Source: Clostridia bacterium (GTDB lineage: Bacteria; Bacillota; Clostridia; UBA1212; UBA1255). From it: a stretch of DNA of 32,815 bases. The stretch is from assembly GCA_017613535.1 (NCBI GenBank), contig JAGADO010000079.1, positions 1 through 32,815 of the forward strand, written 5' to 3'. The notes below the pieces were generated by a model, which worked only from the letters and a program-made list of their open reading frames with translations, searched no databases and was not told the DNA's origin. Both the position numbers and the translations under genes were made by a program. Positions 1 to 8,341 of the stretch are shown here, piece by piece. Each line of letters begins with the position of its first letter. Positions within the stretch are counted from its first letter, which is position 1.

Positions 1-1
1 A

Positions 2-1828
2 CCGGGCGGAAAAGTCATAATGGAATTTTCCGGAAAAGAGCTGATAAAAGGCGAGCCGGACGCTTCGTCGTTCCCGTCGGGCGGTCTTAGGGCAACTTTC
101 GAGGCCAGAGGCTACACTGCGTGGGATCCGACTTCATACGCTTTTATCAAGGACAATACTCTCTGCATTCCGACAGCGTTCTGTTCGTTCGGAGGCGAAG
201 CGCTCGATAAAAAAACGCCTCTCCTTCGCTCGATGGAAGCACTGAACCGTCAGGCGCTTCGCATATTGAGACTGTTCGGAAACACGACTTCGAAATACGT
301 TTACTCGTCCGCCGGCGCGGAGCAGGAATATTTCCTGATCGACCGCCGCATGTATAACCGCCGCCCCGATCTTATATTCACGGGACGTACGCTTTTCGGA
401 GCGAAAGCGCCTAAAGGGCAGGAACTGAACGACCACTATTTCGGAGCGATCAAGCCTCGCGTTGCCGCGTATATGGCGGAACTCGATGAAGAACTGTGGA
501 AACTCGGCGTGCTCGCGAAAACGGAGCACAACGAAGTTGCCCCCGGACAGCACGAACTGGCTCCGATATACTCAACGACTAATATTGCCACAGACCAGAA
601 CCAGATCACGATGGAGGTAATGCAGAATGTTGCCGCCAGACACGATCTCGTGTGCCTCCTCCACGAAAAACCGTTCGAGGGAGTAAACGGTTCCGGCAAA
701 CAGAATAACTGGTCGATCGATACCGACGACGGTATCCATCTGCTGAGACCGGGCGCCTCGCCTCACGACAATGCACAGTTCCTGCTGTTCCTCGCGGCTG
801 TTATCCAGGCTGTGGATGACTATCAGGATCTGCTCCGGGTATCTGTCGCGACGGCGGGCAACGACCACCGTCTCGGCACTCACGAGGCTCCTCCGGCTAT
901 CGTATCCGTATACCTCGGAAAAGAGCTTACCGACATTCACAAATCGATCGAAAACGACGCTCCGTACAGCAGCGCGGGAAGGCGCGAGATGGAGTTCGGA
1001 GTACCGGCTCTCCCGGCGTTTTCGGGCGATACTGCCGACCGCAACCGTACGTCTCCGTTCGCATTTACGGGCAATAAATTCGAGTTCCGTATGCTCGGTT
1101 CGTCTAACTCGATCGCTTGTGCGAACATAATGCTCAACGCCGCCGTGGCAGAATCGCTGCGTCAGTACGCCGATCTGCTCGAGAGCGCTCCCGACTTCAA
1201 GGTGGCTCTCCACGACCTTCTTAAGAAAGTCATAAAGCAGCACAAGCGCATCATCTTCAACGGCAACGGCTATTCCGCCGAGTGGATCGCTGAGGCTGAA
1301 AGGCGCGGCCTTTCGAACCTGCCCTCGACGCCCGACTGCATGCCCAGAATGCTCGAAAAGAAAAACGTCGAAATGCTTACGCGCCTGGGAGTATTCTCCG
1401 AGGCCGAGATCCATTCCCGCTACGAGATACTGCTCGGAAACTACGTAAACATCGTAAACATAGAAGCCGCGACGATGCTCGATATGGCCAGAAGAGGATT
1501 TATGCCCGCCATATCCGCGTTCAGCTCCGAAATGGCTGAAAGCATGGGAAACAAGGCGAAGTATAACATTGACTACACGTACGAAAAGAAGACGGCGGAC
1601 GAATTGTCCGGACTGCTGACGGGAATAATGAACTGCACCGAAAAACTGGCGGAATGTGCCGGCGGAGTTGCGGCAGCGGGGGACATCACCGCACAGAGCA
1701 TATACATCAGGGACAAGGTATTGCCCGCGATGAGCGCTCTTCGCGAACTCGTCGACAAGGCCGAGACTATCACGGACAGGTACGACTGGCCTTACCCGTC
1801 ATACGCACATCTTATGTTTGACGTATGA
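2..1828 (+). CDS. glnN: Glutamine synthetase type III (5' truncated by window edge)
   Basis: ATP-dependent cytoplasmic synthesis of glutamine from glutamate and ammonium. The visible 608 codons carry GSIII hallmarks: [25 protein letters not shown], the [11 protein letters not shown] nucleotide-binding stretch, [15 protein letters not shown] and [13 protein letters not shown]. The frame is already open at base 2 and reads PGGKVI before the Met codon at 20, which matches the internal GSIII context before MEFSGKEL. That ATG is therefore not the start, and roughly 90 N-terminal residues (the beta-grasp part) should lie upstream of the window, given a usual length near 700 aa. The stop is followed by 53 bases and then purA on the same strand with no terminator seen, so co-transcription with the purine genes is plausible. 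The family call is very secure. Confidence 0.96.
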   Translation, partial: PGGKVIMEFSGKELIKGEPDASSFPSGGLRATFEARGYTAWDPTSYAFIKDNTLCIPTAFCSFGGEALDKKTPLLRSMEALNRQALRILRLFGNTTSKYVYSSAGAEQEYFLIDRRMYNRRPDLIFTGRTLFGAKAPKGQELNDHYFGAIKPRVAAYMAELDEELWKLGVLAKTEHNEVAPGQHELAPIYSTTNIATDQNQITMEVMQNVAARHDLVCLLHEKPFEGVNGSGKQNNWSIDTDDGIHLLRPGASPHDNAQFLLFLAAVIQAVDDYQDLLRVSVATAGNDHRLGTHEAPPAIVSVYLGKELTDIHKSIENDAPYSSAGRREMEFGVPALPAFSGDTADRNRTSPFAFTGNKFEFRMLGSSNSIACANIMLNAAVAESLRQYADLLESAPDFKVALHDLLKKVIKQHKRIIFNGNGYSAEWIAEAERRGLSNLPSTPDCMPRMLEKKNVEMLTRLGVFSEAEIHSRYEILLGNYVNIVNIEAATMLDMARRGFMPAISAFSSEMAESMGNKAKYNIDYTYEKKTADELSGLLTGIMNCTEKLAECAGGVAAAGDITAQSIYIRDKVLPAMSALRELVDKAETITDRYDWPYPSYAHLMFDV

Positions 1829-1881
1829 AACGAAACTTTAAAATCAGATTTTGTAACACGGAAGAACGGAGGAAACAATAA

Positions 1882-3156
1882 ATGTCAAATTGCGCGATCG
1901 TAGGGATAAACTGGGGAGACGAGGGCAAAGGCCGCATGGTCGATCTGCTCACCGAAAAGTACGACATCGTTATACGTTACCAGGGCGGCGGCAATGCCGG
2001 CCACACCGTTATCAACGAATACGGTAAGTTTGCGCTCCACCTGCTGCCATCCGGAGTTTTCCGGCCCGGTGTCGTCAATATCCTCGGAAACGGAGTTGCG
2101 CTTGACCCCGAAAACCTTTTAAAAGAGATCGTAGACGTGTCGTCGAAAGGCGTCAGCATCACCCCTGAAAATCTTATGATAAGCGACAGGGCGTCGCTTC
2201 TGCTCCCGTGGCACCGCGAACTTGACGCACTCGAAGAAGCCAGGCTCGCCGATAAAAAATACGGTTCCACAAAGCAGGGCATCGCTCCGTTCTATTCGGA
2301 TAAATATCAGAAAAAGACCGTCCTGGCGGGAGAACTTTTCTATCCCGACGAACTCAGAGCACACCTTAAAGATCTGCTCGAATGGAAGAACCTCACTATT
2401 TCGCGCGTGTACGGTGCTCAGACGCACACGATGAACGAGATCGAGCTCTGGCTTTCAGACTATTGCGAAAAGATCAAACCGTTTGTGCGCAATACTCATT
2501 CGTTCCTTAAAAAAGCGCAGAGCGAGGGCAAAAATATATTGTTCGAGGCTCAGCTCGGAGCGCTCCGCGACCTCGATTACGGCATCTATCCGTACACGAC
2601 GTCATCGAACGCCGTTGCCTCGTACGCGCCTGTAGGAAGCGGCCTTCCCGGAGCGAAGCTTGACGAAGTCATAGGCGTCGTGAAAGCATATTCGACGTGC
2701 GTGGGTGAAGGACCGTTTACGTGTGAGTGGTTCGGCCGGGAGGCGCAGGAACTGAGAGACGCGGGATTCGAATACGGCGCGAAGACCGGGCGTCCGAGAA
2801 GAGTAGGACCGATCGATATCGTTGCCACGCGCTACGGCGTAGAGATACAGGGAGCAACGGACATTGCCCTCACGAAACTCGACGTGCTCAGTTATATGGA
2901 TAAAATACCGCTCTGCACGCACTATATTGTCAACGGCGAGCTGACTGACGAGTTTCCGTTCCCGGCCGCGCTTTCCGAGGCCTCGCCCGTGTTTGCATAT
3001 ATGGACGGCTGGAAGACAGATATCTCCCGCTGCCGCACCTGGGATGAGCTTCCGGAAGCGGCCAGAAATTATGTGATGTTCATCGAGAAAGAGATCGGGG
3101 CGCATATAAAATACGTCTCCGTCGGTCCGGAGCGCGACAGTATAATCATTCGCTGA
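1882..3156 (+). CDS. purA: Adenylosuccinate synthetase
   Basis: GTP-dependent ligation of aspartate to IMP, the first committed step to AMP, in the cytoplasm. The 424-residue protein has the usual length. It starts with the phosphate-binding loop NWGDEGKGRMVD (family consensus QWGDEGKGK), then RYQGGGNAGHTV, TKQGIAPFYSDK in the IMP-binding part, PYTTSSNAVAS, and the C-terminal GRPRRVGPIDIVATRY and LTKLDVLSYMDKIPLC segments. The Gln-to-Asn and Lys-to-Arg changes in the loop fit a Clostridia-type variant rather than damage. A GGAGG ribosome site lies 8-9 bases before the ATG. It sits between glutamine synthetase and purB on one strand with short gaps. Confidence 0.96.
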   Translation: MSNCAIVGINWGDEGKGRMVDLLTEKYDIVIRYQGGGNAGHTVINEYGKFALHLLPSGVFRPGVVNILGNGVALDPENLLKEIVDVSSKGVSITPENLMISDRASLLLPWHRELDALEEARLADKKYGSTKQGIAPFYSDKYQKKTVLAGELFYPDELRAHLKDLLEWKNLTISRVYGAQTHTMNEIELWLSDYCEKIKPFVRNTHSFLKKAQSEGKNILFEAQLGALRDLDYGIYPYTTSSNAVASYAPVGSGLPGAKLDEVIGVVKAYSTCVGEGPFTCEWFGREAQELRDAGFEYGAKTGRPRRVGPIDIVATRYGVEIQGATDIALTKLDVLSYMDKIPLCTHYIVNGELTDEFPFPAALSEASPVFAYMDGWKTDISRCRTWDELPEAARNYVMFIEKEIGAHIKYVSVGPERDSIIIR

Positions 3157-3183
3157 ATGGCAGGACAAGGCAGGTCACATTAA

Positions 3184-4614
3184 ATGAAAGATCAGTACGA
3201 ATCACCTTTATCATCAAGATACGCTTCCGAATATATGCTGAAGCTTTTTTCGCAGCGCACGCGGATCGAAACGTGGAGAAAGCTGTGGACCGCTTTAGCG
3301 AGAGCAGAACACAGGCTCGGTCTGAACATCAGCGAAGCACAGGTGCAGGAGCTCGAGGATCATATCAGCGACATCGATTTTGATGCGGCAGCTGCTCAGG
3401 AGCGCAAAGTCAGGCATGACGTTATGGCGCACGTTTACGCGTACGGACTTGCGGCGCCCGGTGCTGCCGGGATAATCCATCTCGGAGCGACCAGCTGCTA
3501 CGTTACGGACAATGCCGATCTTATCATCTACCGCGACGCGCTTAAGTATATCAGAAAAGAAATGCTCGGCGTGATGGTAAATCTCGCTTCGTTCGCCGAC
3601 AAATATAAGTCTCTTCCCACGCTTGGCTACACGCATTACCAGCCCGCTCAGCCCGTAACAGTAGGCAAGCGCGCTTCACTCTGGCTGCAGGATATTGCCT
3701 CCGATCTGGAAGAAATCGATTTTGTCCTCGGTTCGATGAAATTCCTCGGCTCGCGCGGCACGACAGGTACCGAGGCGAGCTTTATGGAGCTTTTTGACGG
3801 AGACGGCGCTAAGATCGACGAGATGAACCGCATGATCAGCGCGGAGTTCGGATTCGATTCGTGCTATCCGGTCTGCGGCCAGACGTACCCGAGAAAAGAA
3901 GACAGCAGAATAATGAACTGCCTCTCGTCAATTGCCCAGAGCCTTTACAGAATGGCTGAAGATATCAGGCTTCTGCAGCACGACAGGCAGGTCGAGGAAC
4001 CGTTCGAAAGCAGCCAGATAGGGTCGTCGGCAATGGCGTACAAGCGCAATCCTATGCGCTGTGAGAGGATATGCTCATTGTCGCGCTACCTTATGTCGCT
4101 CGCCGCTGATACTGCGTCAACGGCTTCAGTCCAGTGGCTCGAGCGCACGCTTGACGACTCGGCGAACAGGCGTATTTCGATGCCCGAAGGGTTCCTGTGC
4201 GCAGATTCGATACTGCGGCTCGCCGCGAACGTAACGGCGGGGCTCAGCGTCAACGAAAAGATCATTGACCGTACGCTTCGCGACTATATGCCTTTTATTG
4301 CCACCGAAAATCTTATGATGGAAGGCGTCAGAAGGGGCGGCGACAGGCAGCAGCTTCATGAGATCGTGCGCAGGGCTTCGATGGAAGCTACGGCGAGACT
4401 TAAAGAGGGTAAAGAGCCCGGCCTTATCGAGCTGCTCGCTGCGGAACCTCAGTTCGGCATGACGGCGGAGGAGATAGGATCGGCGCTCGATCCGTCGCTC
4501 TATACAGGCCGCGCGGCTGAGCAGGTCGAAGCATATCTGAAGATGCTGGAGCCGGTGCTCGATCAGGCGAGGGACGAAGAGGGCGGAAAGCTTGGATCAG
4601 ACGTTACCATTTAA
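3184..4614 (+). CDS. purB: Adenylosuccinate lyase
   Basis: Cleaves adenylosuccinate to AMP and SAICAR to AICAR, releasing fumarate; cytoplasmic homotetramer of the fumarase/aspartase superfamily. At 476 aa it resembles the longer, human-like form. Visible motifs are RHDVMAHVYAYG, HLGATSCYVTDNAD, THYQPAQPVTVGKRA and the flexible signature loop SSQIGSSAMAYKRNPMRCER containing the catalytic serine. The loop reads AMAYKRNP where the human enzyme has AMPYKRNP. The gene starts 27 bases after purA with only a weak ribosome site (AAGGCAGG about 10 bases upstream), which suggests dependence on translation of the upstream gene. Together with purA it completes IMP to AMP. Confidence 0.95.
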   Translation: MKDQYESPLSSRYASEYMLKLFSQRTRIETWRKLWTALARAEHRLGLNISEAQVQELEDHISDIDFDAAAAQERKVRHDVMAHVYAYGLAAPGAAGIIHLGATSCYVTDNADLIIYRDALKYIRKEMLGVMVNLASFADKYKSLPTLGYTHYQPAQPVTVGKRASLWLQDIASDLEEIDFVLGSMKFLGSRGTTGTEASFMELFDGDGAKIDEMNRMISAEFGFDSCYPVCGQTYPRKEDSRIMNCLSSIAQSLYRMAEDIRLLQHDRQVEEPFESSQIGSSAMAYKRNPMRCERICSLSRYLMSLAADTASTASVQWLERTLDDSANRRISMPEGFLCADSILRLAANVTAGLSVNEKIIDRTLRDYMPFIATENLMMEGVRRGGDRQQLHEIVRRASMEATARLKEGKEPGLIELLAAEPQFGMTAEEIGSALDPSLYTGRAAEQVEAYLKMLEPVLDQARDEEGGKLGSDVTI

Positions 4615-4641
4615 CAGACGGTTTCGGAGGTTTTGAAACAG

Positions 4642-6180
4642 ATGGACAAGATCCTCGTTCTAGATTTCGGTGGTCAATACAACCAGCTGATCGCCCGCAG
4701 GGTCCGCGATCAGCGCGTTTTCGCGGAGATTTTACCGTATAACCGCATCACTCCCGCACAAATACTTGCGGCGGGGTACAAGGGCGTTATTTTTACGGGC
4801 GGTCCGAACAGCGTTTATGACAGCAGCTCGCCGCATTATCCTCCCGAAGTGCTCGATCTCGGAATTCCGGTGCTGGGTATCTGCTACGGCTGCCAGCTGA
4901 TAGCGTACATAGGCGGAGGAGAGATAAAGTCTGCGGGCGAGACGAGCGAGTACGGAAAGATAGATCACAGGGTCACCGATCCGGATTGCCCGATATTCAA
5001 GGGCGTGCCGGAGACGGACGTATGCTGGATGAGCCACACCGATTTCGTCAGCCGCGTGCCGGACGGATTCAAAGTGGCAGGAGTGACGGATAATTGTCCG
5101 TGTGCGGCAATGTTCGACCGCGAGCGCCGGATCTACGGCGTACAGTTCCATCCAGAAGTTACGCACACGCGCTTCGGCGAGCGGCTCCTGCATAATTTCC
5201 TTTACGATATCTGCGGCGTGAGCGGAGACTGGACGGCGGGAAATTTCGCCGATGCTTCCATCGCGCATTATAAAAAGACGCTCAAGGGAAAGAAAGTACT
5301 GCTGGCGCTGTCGGGCGGGGTCGATTCATCCGTTGCCGCCGTGCTGCTGCACAAAGCGATAGGAGACGATCTCACGTGCGTTTTTGTTGACCACGGCCTC
5401 CTGCGCAAAGATGAGGGAGATATTGTCGAACGCACCTTCCGCGGCCGCTTCGGTCTGAATATGATAAGGGTCAATGCAGGGGAGAGGTTTCTTGCACGCC
5501 TGAAGGGTGTGACGGAGCCCGAGCAGAAGCGCAAGATAATAGGCGAGGAATTCATCCGCGTATTTGAAGATGTCGCCGGGCAGATCGGCAGCGTCAACGT
5601 CCTCGCTCAGGGAACTATATATCCTGACGTTATCGAGAGCGGCGCGGGTGATGCGGCTACGATCAAGAGCCACCATAATGTAGGCGGCCTTCCCTCCGTT
5701 ATAAAGTTTGACGAGATCGCCGAACCTCTTCGCACGCTTTTTAAGGACGAAGTCAGGCGCGTAGGTATCGAACTGGGTATTCCGTACGAACTCGTATGGC
5801 GCCAGCCTTTCCCGGGTCCAGGTCTCGCTATCCGCGTCATCGGGGAGGTCACGCGTGAAAAACTTGACATTCTGCGCGAAGCAGACGCGATCTTCCGCGA
5901 AGAAGTAATGAAAGCCGGACTGGAGCGCGATACGAATCAGTATTTCGCGGTACTGACCGATACGCGTACCGTCGGAGTGATGGGTGACGCACGTACTTAC
6001 GGCTATACGGTGGCTCTAAGAGCTGTGTCAACAGATGATTTTATGACTGCCGACTGGTCCCGCCTGCCTTTCGAACTTCTCGCCAATGCATCTGCGCGCA
6101 TTACGAACGAATGCAGGGGTGTAAGCAGGGTGGTTTACGATATCACGAGCAAACCTCCGGCCACGGTGGAATGGGAGTAG
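4642..6180 (+). CDS. guaA: GMP synthase (glutamine-hydrolysing)
   Basis: Converts XMP to GMP using ATP and the amide of glutamine. From ATG 4642 the protein is 512 aa. Residues 1-190 form a class I glutamine amidotransferase with nucleophile Cys81 in GICYGCQ and the His170/Glu172 pair in FHPEV. Residues about 205-395 form the ATP pyrophosphatase domain with the P-loop SGGVDS at 224-229 and [12 protein letters not shown]. The C-terminal dimerisation domain ends in [12 protein letters not shown], the normal GuaA terminus. A TTG nine bases earlier is in frame but only two bases from the GGAGG (4626-4630), so ATG 4642 with an 11-base spacer is preferred. Co-directional with glnN, purA and purB. 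The neighbour on the opposite strand ends 27 bases downstream and no clear terminator is visible between them. Confidence 0.96.
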   Translation: MDKILVLDFGGQYNQLIARRVRDQRVFAEILPYNRITPAQILAAGYKGVIFTGGPNSVYDSSSPHYPPEVLDLGIPVLGICYGCQLIAYIGGGEIKSAGETSEYGKIDHRVTDPDCPIFKGVPETDVCWMSHTDFVSRVPDGFKVAGVTDNCPCAAMFDRERRIYGVQFHPEVTHTRFGERLLHNFLYDICGVSGDWTAGNFADASIAHYKKTLKGKKVLLALSGGVDSSVAAVLLHKAIGDDLTCVFVDHGLLRKDEGDIVERTFRGRFGLNMIRVNAGERFLARLKGVTEPEQKRKIIGEEFIRVFEDVAGQIGSVNVLAQGTIYPDVIESGAGDAATIKSHHNVGGLPSVIKFDEIAEPLRTLFKDEVRRVGIELGIPYELVWRQPFPGPGLAIRVIGEVTREKLDILREADAIFREEVMKAGLERDTNQYFAVLTDTRTVGVMGDARTYGYTVALRAVSTDDFMTADWSRLPFELLANASARITNECRGVSRVVYDITSKPPATVEWE

Positions 6181-6207
6181 CGTTAACCGTTTAGAATGAC
6201 CTGATTC

Positions 6208-8178
6208 TCACGGGAGCGGCAGGATTTTCACGATCTCGAGTATATTTTTACCGCCTTCGCGCCGGTAGTTCTGTTTGTCCGACAGCTTTTTAACAAACTC
6301 GATGCCAATACCGATATTTTCGCCGGATTGCGGAAAAGCGCCTGGTTCCTGCGAATCACAAACGTACGAAAGAGGGTCAAAAGCAACGCCGTTGTCCGTG
6401 AGGCGGATCGAGACGGTTTCGTTATCAGACTCGATATTCAGCTCGATATAAGGCCCGTCAATACCATCGAACGCGTATGTTACGCAGTTGTTGAGGAGCT
6501 CGTCGATGATCACGCCGAGTTCACCCAGGCAGTCATCGCCGAAAATGCCCTTAAACGCCCCGTAAACGCTGTTTGTGACGGAAGGTATGATATCATACCC
6601 CGGAGCCTCAAAACGGAAATCAAGGCGGTTTTTAACGCTCAGACAGAGCATCGTGACGTCGTCGAACTGTTCGGCGCCGCATGCGAACCCGCACAGTGCT
6701 TCAAACAGCCTTTCGGGCAGGTGTGCGGGGCTCTTTCCGATGATCTCCGTTATGCGATCGTAACCGAACTCCTCTTCATCTGCATTGATCCCCTCGTTAA
6801 GGCCGTCCGTGAACATCAGCAGAACGTCTCCGTCCCTGAGCGGGATGCTGCCGCTCTGGTACGACATATTTTCGAACGCTCCTATAATGAAGTTCGATTC
6901 GTCGGCGATGCGTGTGACAATACCGCCGCGGCGGAGGAACGGCTGCTCGTGACCGGCGCGAAGATAAGTAAGTGTGCCGCTTTTTTCGTCGGCGATACCG
7001 AAAAACGTCGTGATAAACAGGCCCTCGGTGTTGCCGTCGCACAAAGCGTTATTGACCCTGAACGCGAGAGAAGGCAGGTCGAGACCGGTGCTGGCGAGAG
7101 ATTTGATGAGTTCTTTTGAACGCATCATAAACAAAGCCGCCGGAACACCCTTTCCCGAAACGTCTGCGATATAAAAGAACAGCCTCCCGTCCGGAAGCGT
7201 AAAATAATCGTAAAAGTCGCCTCCGACTTCTTTAGCGGGCTGAAGGAAATTCGTGATCTTCAGCTTCCCGGAACAAAGCGCGTCCGAAGGCAGTGTCTCT
7301 CTCTGAATTCGCGCGGCGATGTCCAGTTCCGCCTTCATTTTCTCTTCTTCCGCCTTCTTCTCCGCGATCGTGCCGATATGCCCTATAATAGTTTCCTGCA
7401 TTATGTCGATCTTGCGTGACAGTTCGCCCAGCTCGTCCTTAGTCGATACTCCGGCCGAAGAAGGCTGAGGAGTGCCGCTCTGCCCGAGGCCCGAAGTGAA
7501 CGATTCGGTCGCGCTGGTCAGTTTTTTTACGTTGCGGACGATCAGTTTATCTGCAAAAAGCAGGTAGAAGAATGAAAGCACAAGTGTGGCGGCAAGGATG
7601 ATGAAGAATGTTGACAACGCAAACCACGTGTTGCCCGAGGCTATCCGCTCGTTTGTCAGTTCGTACGCCACGTAAGCGTAAATATTGCCTTCGCCGTCAC
7701 GGATCCCTGTCGCGGAAAAGCACGTTTTATCGTTATAATACGGGGCGGCTTCTCCGTCGTTCAGTACGTTTGAAAGTATCAGTTCGCCGGGCTTTTCGAT
7801 GCTGCAGGGGAAATGATACGTAAGAGAGTTGTCCGAAGCCGCGTCGATCATATATACGATGTTTCCGTATTCTCGGTCGTAGAAGAAAATGAATGCTTTT
7901 TCCATCTCTTCCGAGTTCATGATCAGATCTTCGCTGTGCGAGACGCTGAAGAACGAACCTTTCACACGCGGCTTGCCCCTGGGCGTACGGGTGATCACGG
8001 CATTTGTACCGTAACGTCTGCGGCAAAGGTATGCGCCACCCAGCGATAATAGTTTGTCCTTCTCGCGTACAAATCTCTGCGCCCTTGCTTTTTCTTCGGC
8101 CGAGAGCAGGGGGAGGATCTTACCTGAATTCTCTTTGATCTGAGACGAACTGATGATCGCCAGCGAAACTGTTTCCAT
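6208..8178 (-). CDS. SpoIIE-family PP2C phosphatase with anti-sigma-type ATPase, fused to an N-terminal PPTase fragment
   Basis: 656 aa. Residues about 300-515 are a SpoIIE/RsbU-type PP2C serine phosphatase (GGDFYD with Asp321, ADVSGKG with Asp339, FDDVTM at 505-510). Residues about 525-656 are an RsbW-like GHKL ATPase (DELLNN N-box at 559-564, TDNG G-box at 594-597, GIGIEFVKKL). One membrane helix lies at about 185-208, followed by a HAMP/coiled-coil region at 209-290, and the preceding 90-180 looks like an extracytoplasmic sensor. Residues 1-85 do not belong to such proteins: LSAEEKARAQRF, PRGKP and FFSVSHSEDL are the N-terminal half of an Sfp-type 4'-phosphopantetheinyl transferase, cut before its metal-binding and WxxKE motifs. 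The sensor correspondingly lacks its usual first membrane helix. A good AAAGGTG ribosome site precedes the ATG. Likely partner-switching signalling, but topology and function of this fused form are doubtful; assembly error is possible. Confidence 0.88.
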   Translation of the reverse strand: METVSLAIISSSQIKENSGKILPLLSAEEKARAQRFVREKDKLLSLGGAYLCRRRYGTNAVITRTPRGKPRVKGSFFSVSHSEDLIMNSEEMEKAFIFFYDREYGNIVYMIDAASDNSLTYHFPCSIEKPGELILSNVLNDGEAAPYYNDKTCFSATGIRDGEGNIYAYVAYELTNERIASGNTWFALSTFFIILAATLVLSFFYLLFADKLIVRNVKKLTSATESFTSGLGQSGTPQPSSAGVSTKDELGELSRKIDIMQETIIGHIGTIAEKKAEEEKMKAELDIAARIQRETLPSDALCSGKLKITNFLQPAKEVGGDFYDYFTLPDGRLFFYIADVSGKGVPAALFMMRSKELIKSLASTGLDLPSLAFRVNNALCDGNTEGLFITTFFGIADEKSGTLTYLRAGHEQPFLRRGGIVTRIADESNFIIGAFENMSYQSGSIPLRDGDVLLMFTDGLNEGINADEEEFGYDRITEIIGKSPAHLPERLFEALCGFACGAEQFDDVTMLCLSVKNRLDFRFEAPGYDIIPSVTNSVYGAFKGIFGDDCLGELGVIIDELLNNCVTYAFDGIDGPYIELNIESDNETVSIRLTDNGVAFDPLSYVCDSQEPGAFPQSGENIGIGIEFVKKLSDKQNYRREGGKNILEIVKILPLP

Positions 8179-8208
8179 CGCGCACCTTTTGCTTAAGAAT
8201 TTGCGTAA

Positions 8209-8237
8209 AGTATAGCATATTTTACAGGTTTATAAAA
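8209..8237 (-). promoter_or_regulatory. Candidate promoter of the PPTase-SpoIIE fusion gene
   Basis: On the minus strand an extended -10 (TGC followed by TATACT, 8209-8214) lies about 30 bases upstream of the ATG at 8178. A TTTATA -35-like hexamer (8231-8236, 4 of 6 consensus bases) is 16 bases further upstream. It is back-to-back with the plus-strand promoter at 8252-8280. Confidence 0.45.
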
Positions 8238-8251
8238 GAAGTATATTTACC

Positions 8252-8280
8252 TTGTTATGAGGCGGAGTATATGTTAAAAT
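8252..8280 (+). promoter_or_regulatory. Sigma-A-type promoter for the GH99-like unit
   Basis: TTGTTA (8252-8257) and TAAAAT (8275-8280) are separated by exactly 17 bases, with 4/6 and 5/6 matches to the vegetative consensus. The inferred start near 8287 leaves a leader of about 55 bases before the ATG at 8342. Confidence 0.6.
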
Positions 8281-8312
8281 TAAGCCGTTGTTCAGGATAA
8301 TGTTGATCGGCA

Positions 8313-8325
8313 GGTCGGACCGACC
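8313..8325. promoter_or_regulatory. 13-bp palindrome in the leader of the GH99-like gene
   Basis: GGTCGG-A-CCGACC is a perfect inverted repeat just downstream of the predicted transcription start and directly before the ribosome site GGAAAGGGG (8326-8334). The one-base centre is too tight for an RNA hairpin of full length, so a DNA operator is more likely. The binding protein is unknown. Confidence 0.4.
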
Positions 8326-8341
8326 GGAAAGGGGCCGCTGG

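Noticed and set aside
20..22. ATG at base 20 as the true start of glutamine synthetase
   Set aside because: The frame is open to the window edge and the upstream codons match the internal GSIII sequence, so the gene is truncated by the window.
4633..4641. TTG start for GMP synthase
   Set aside because: Only two bases separate it from the GGAGG ribosome site; the ATG at 4642 is better spaced and gives the usual GuaA N-terminus.
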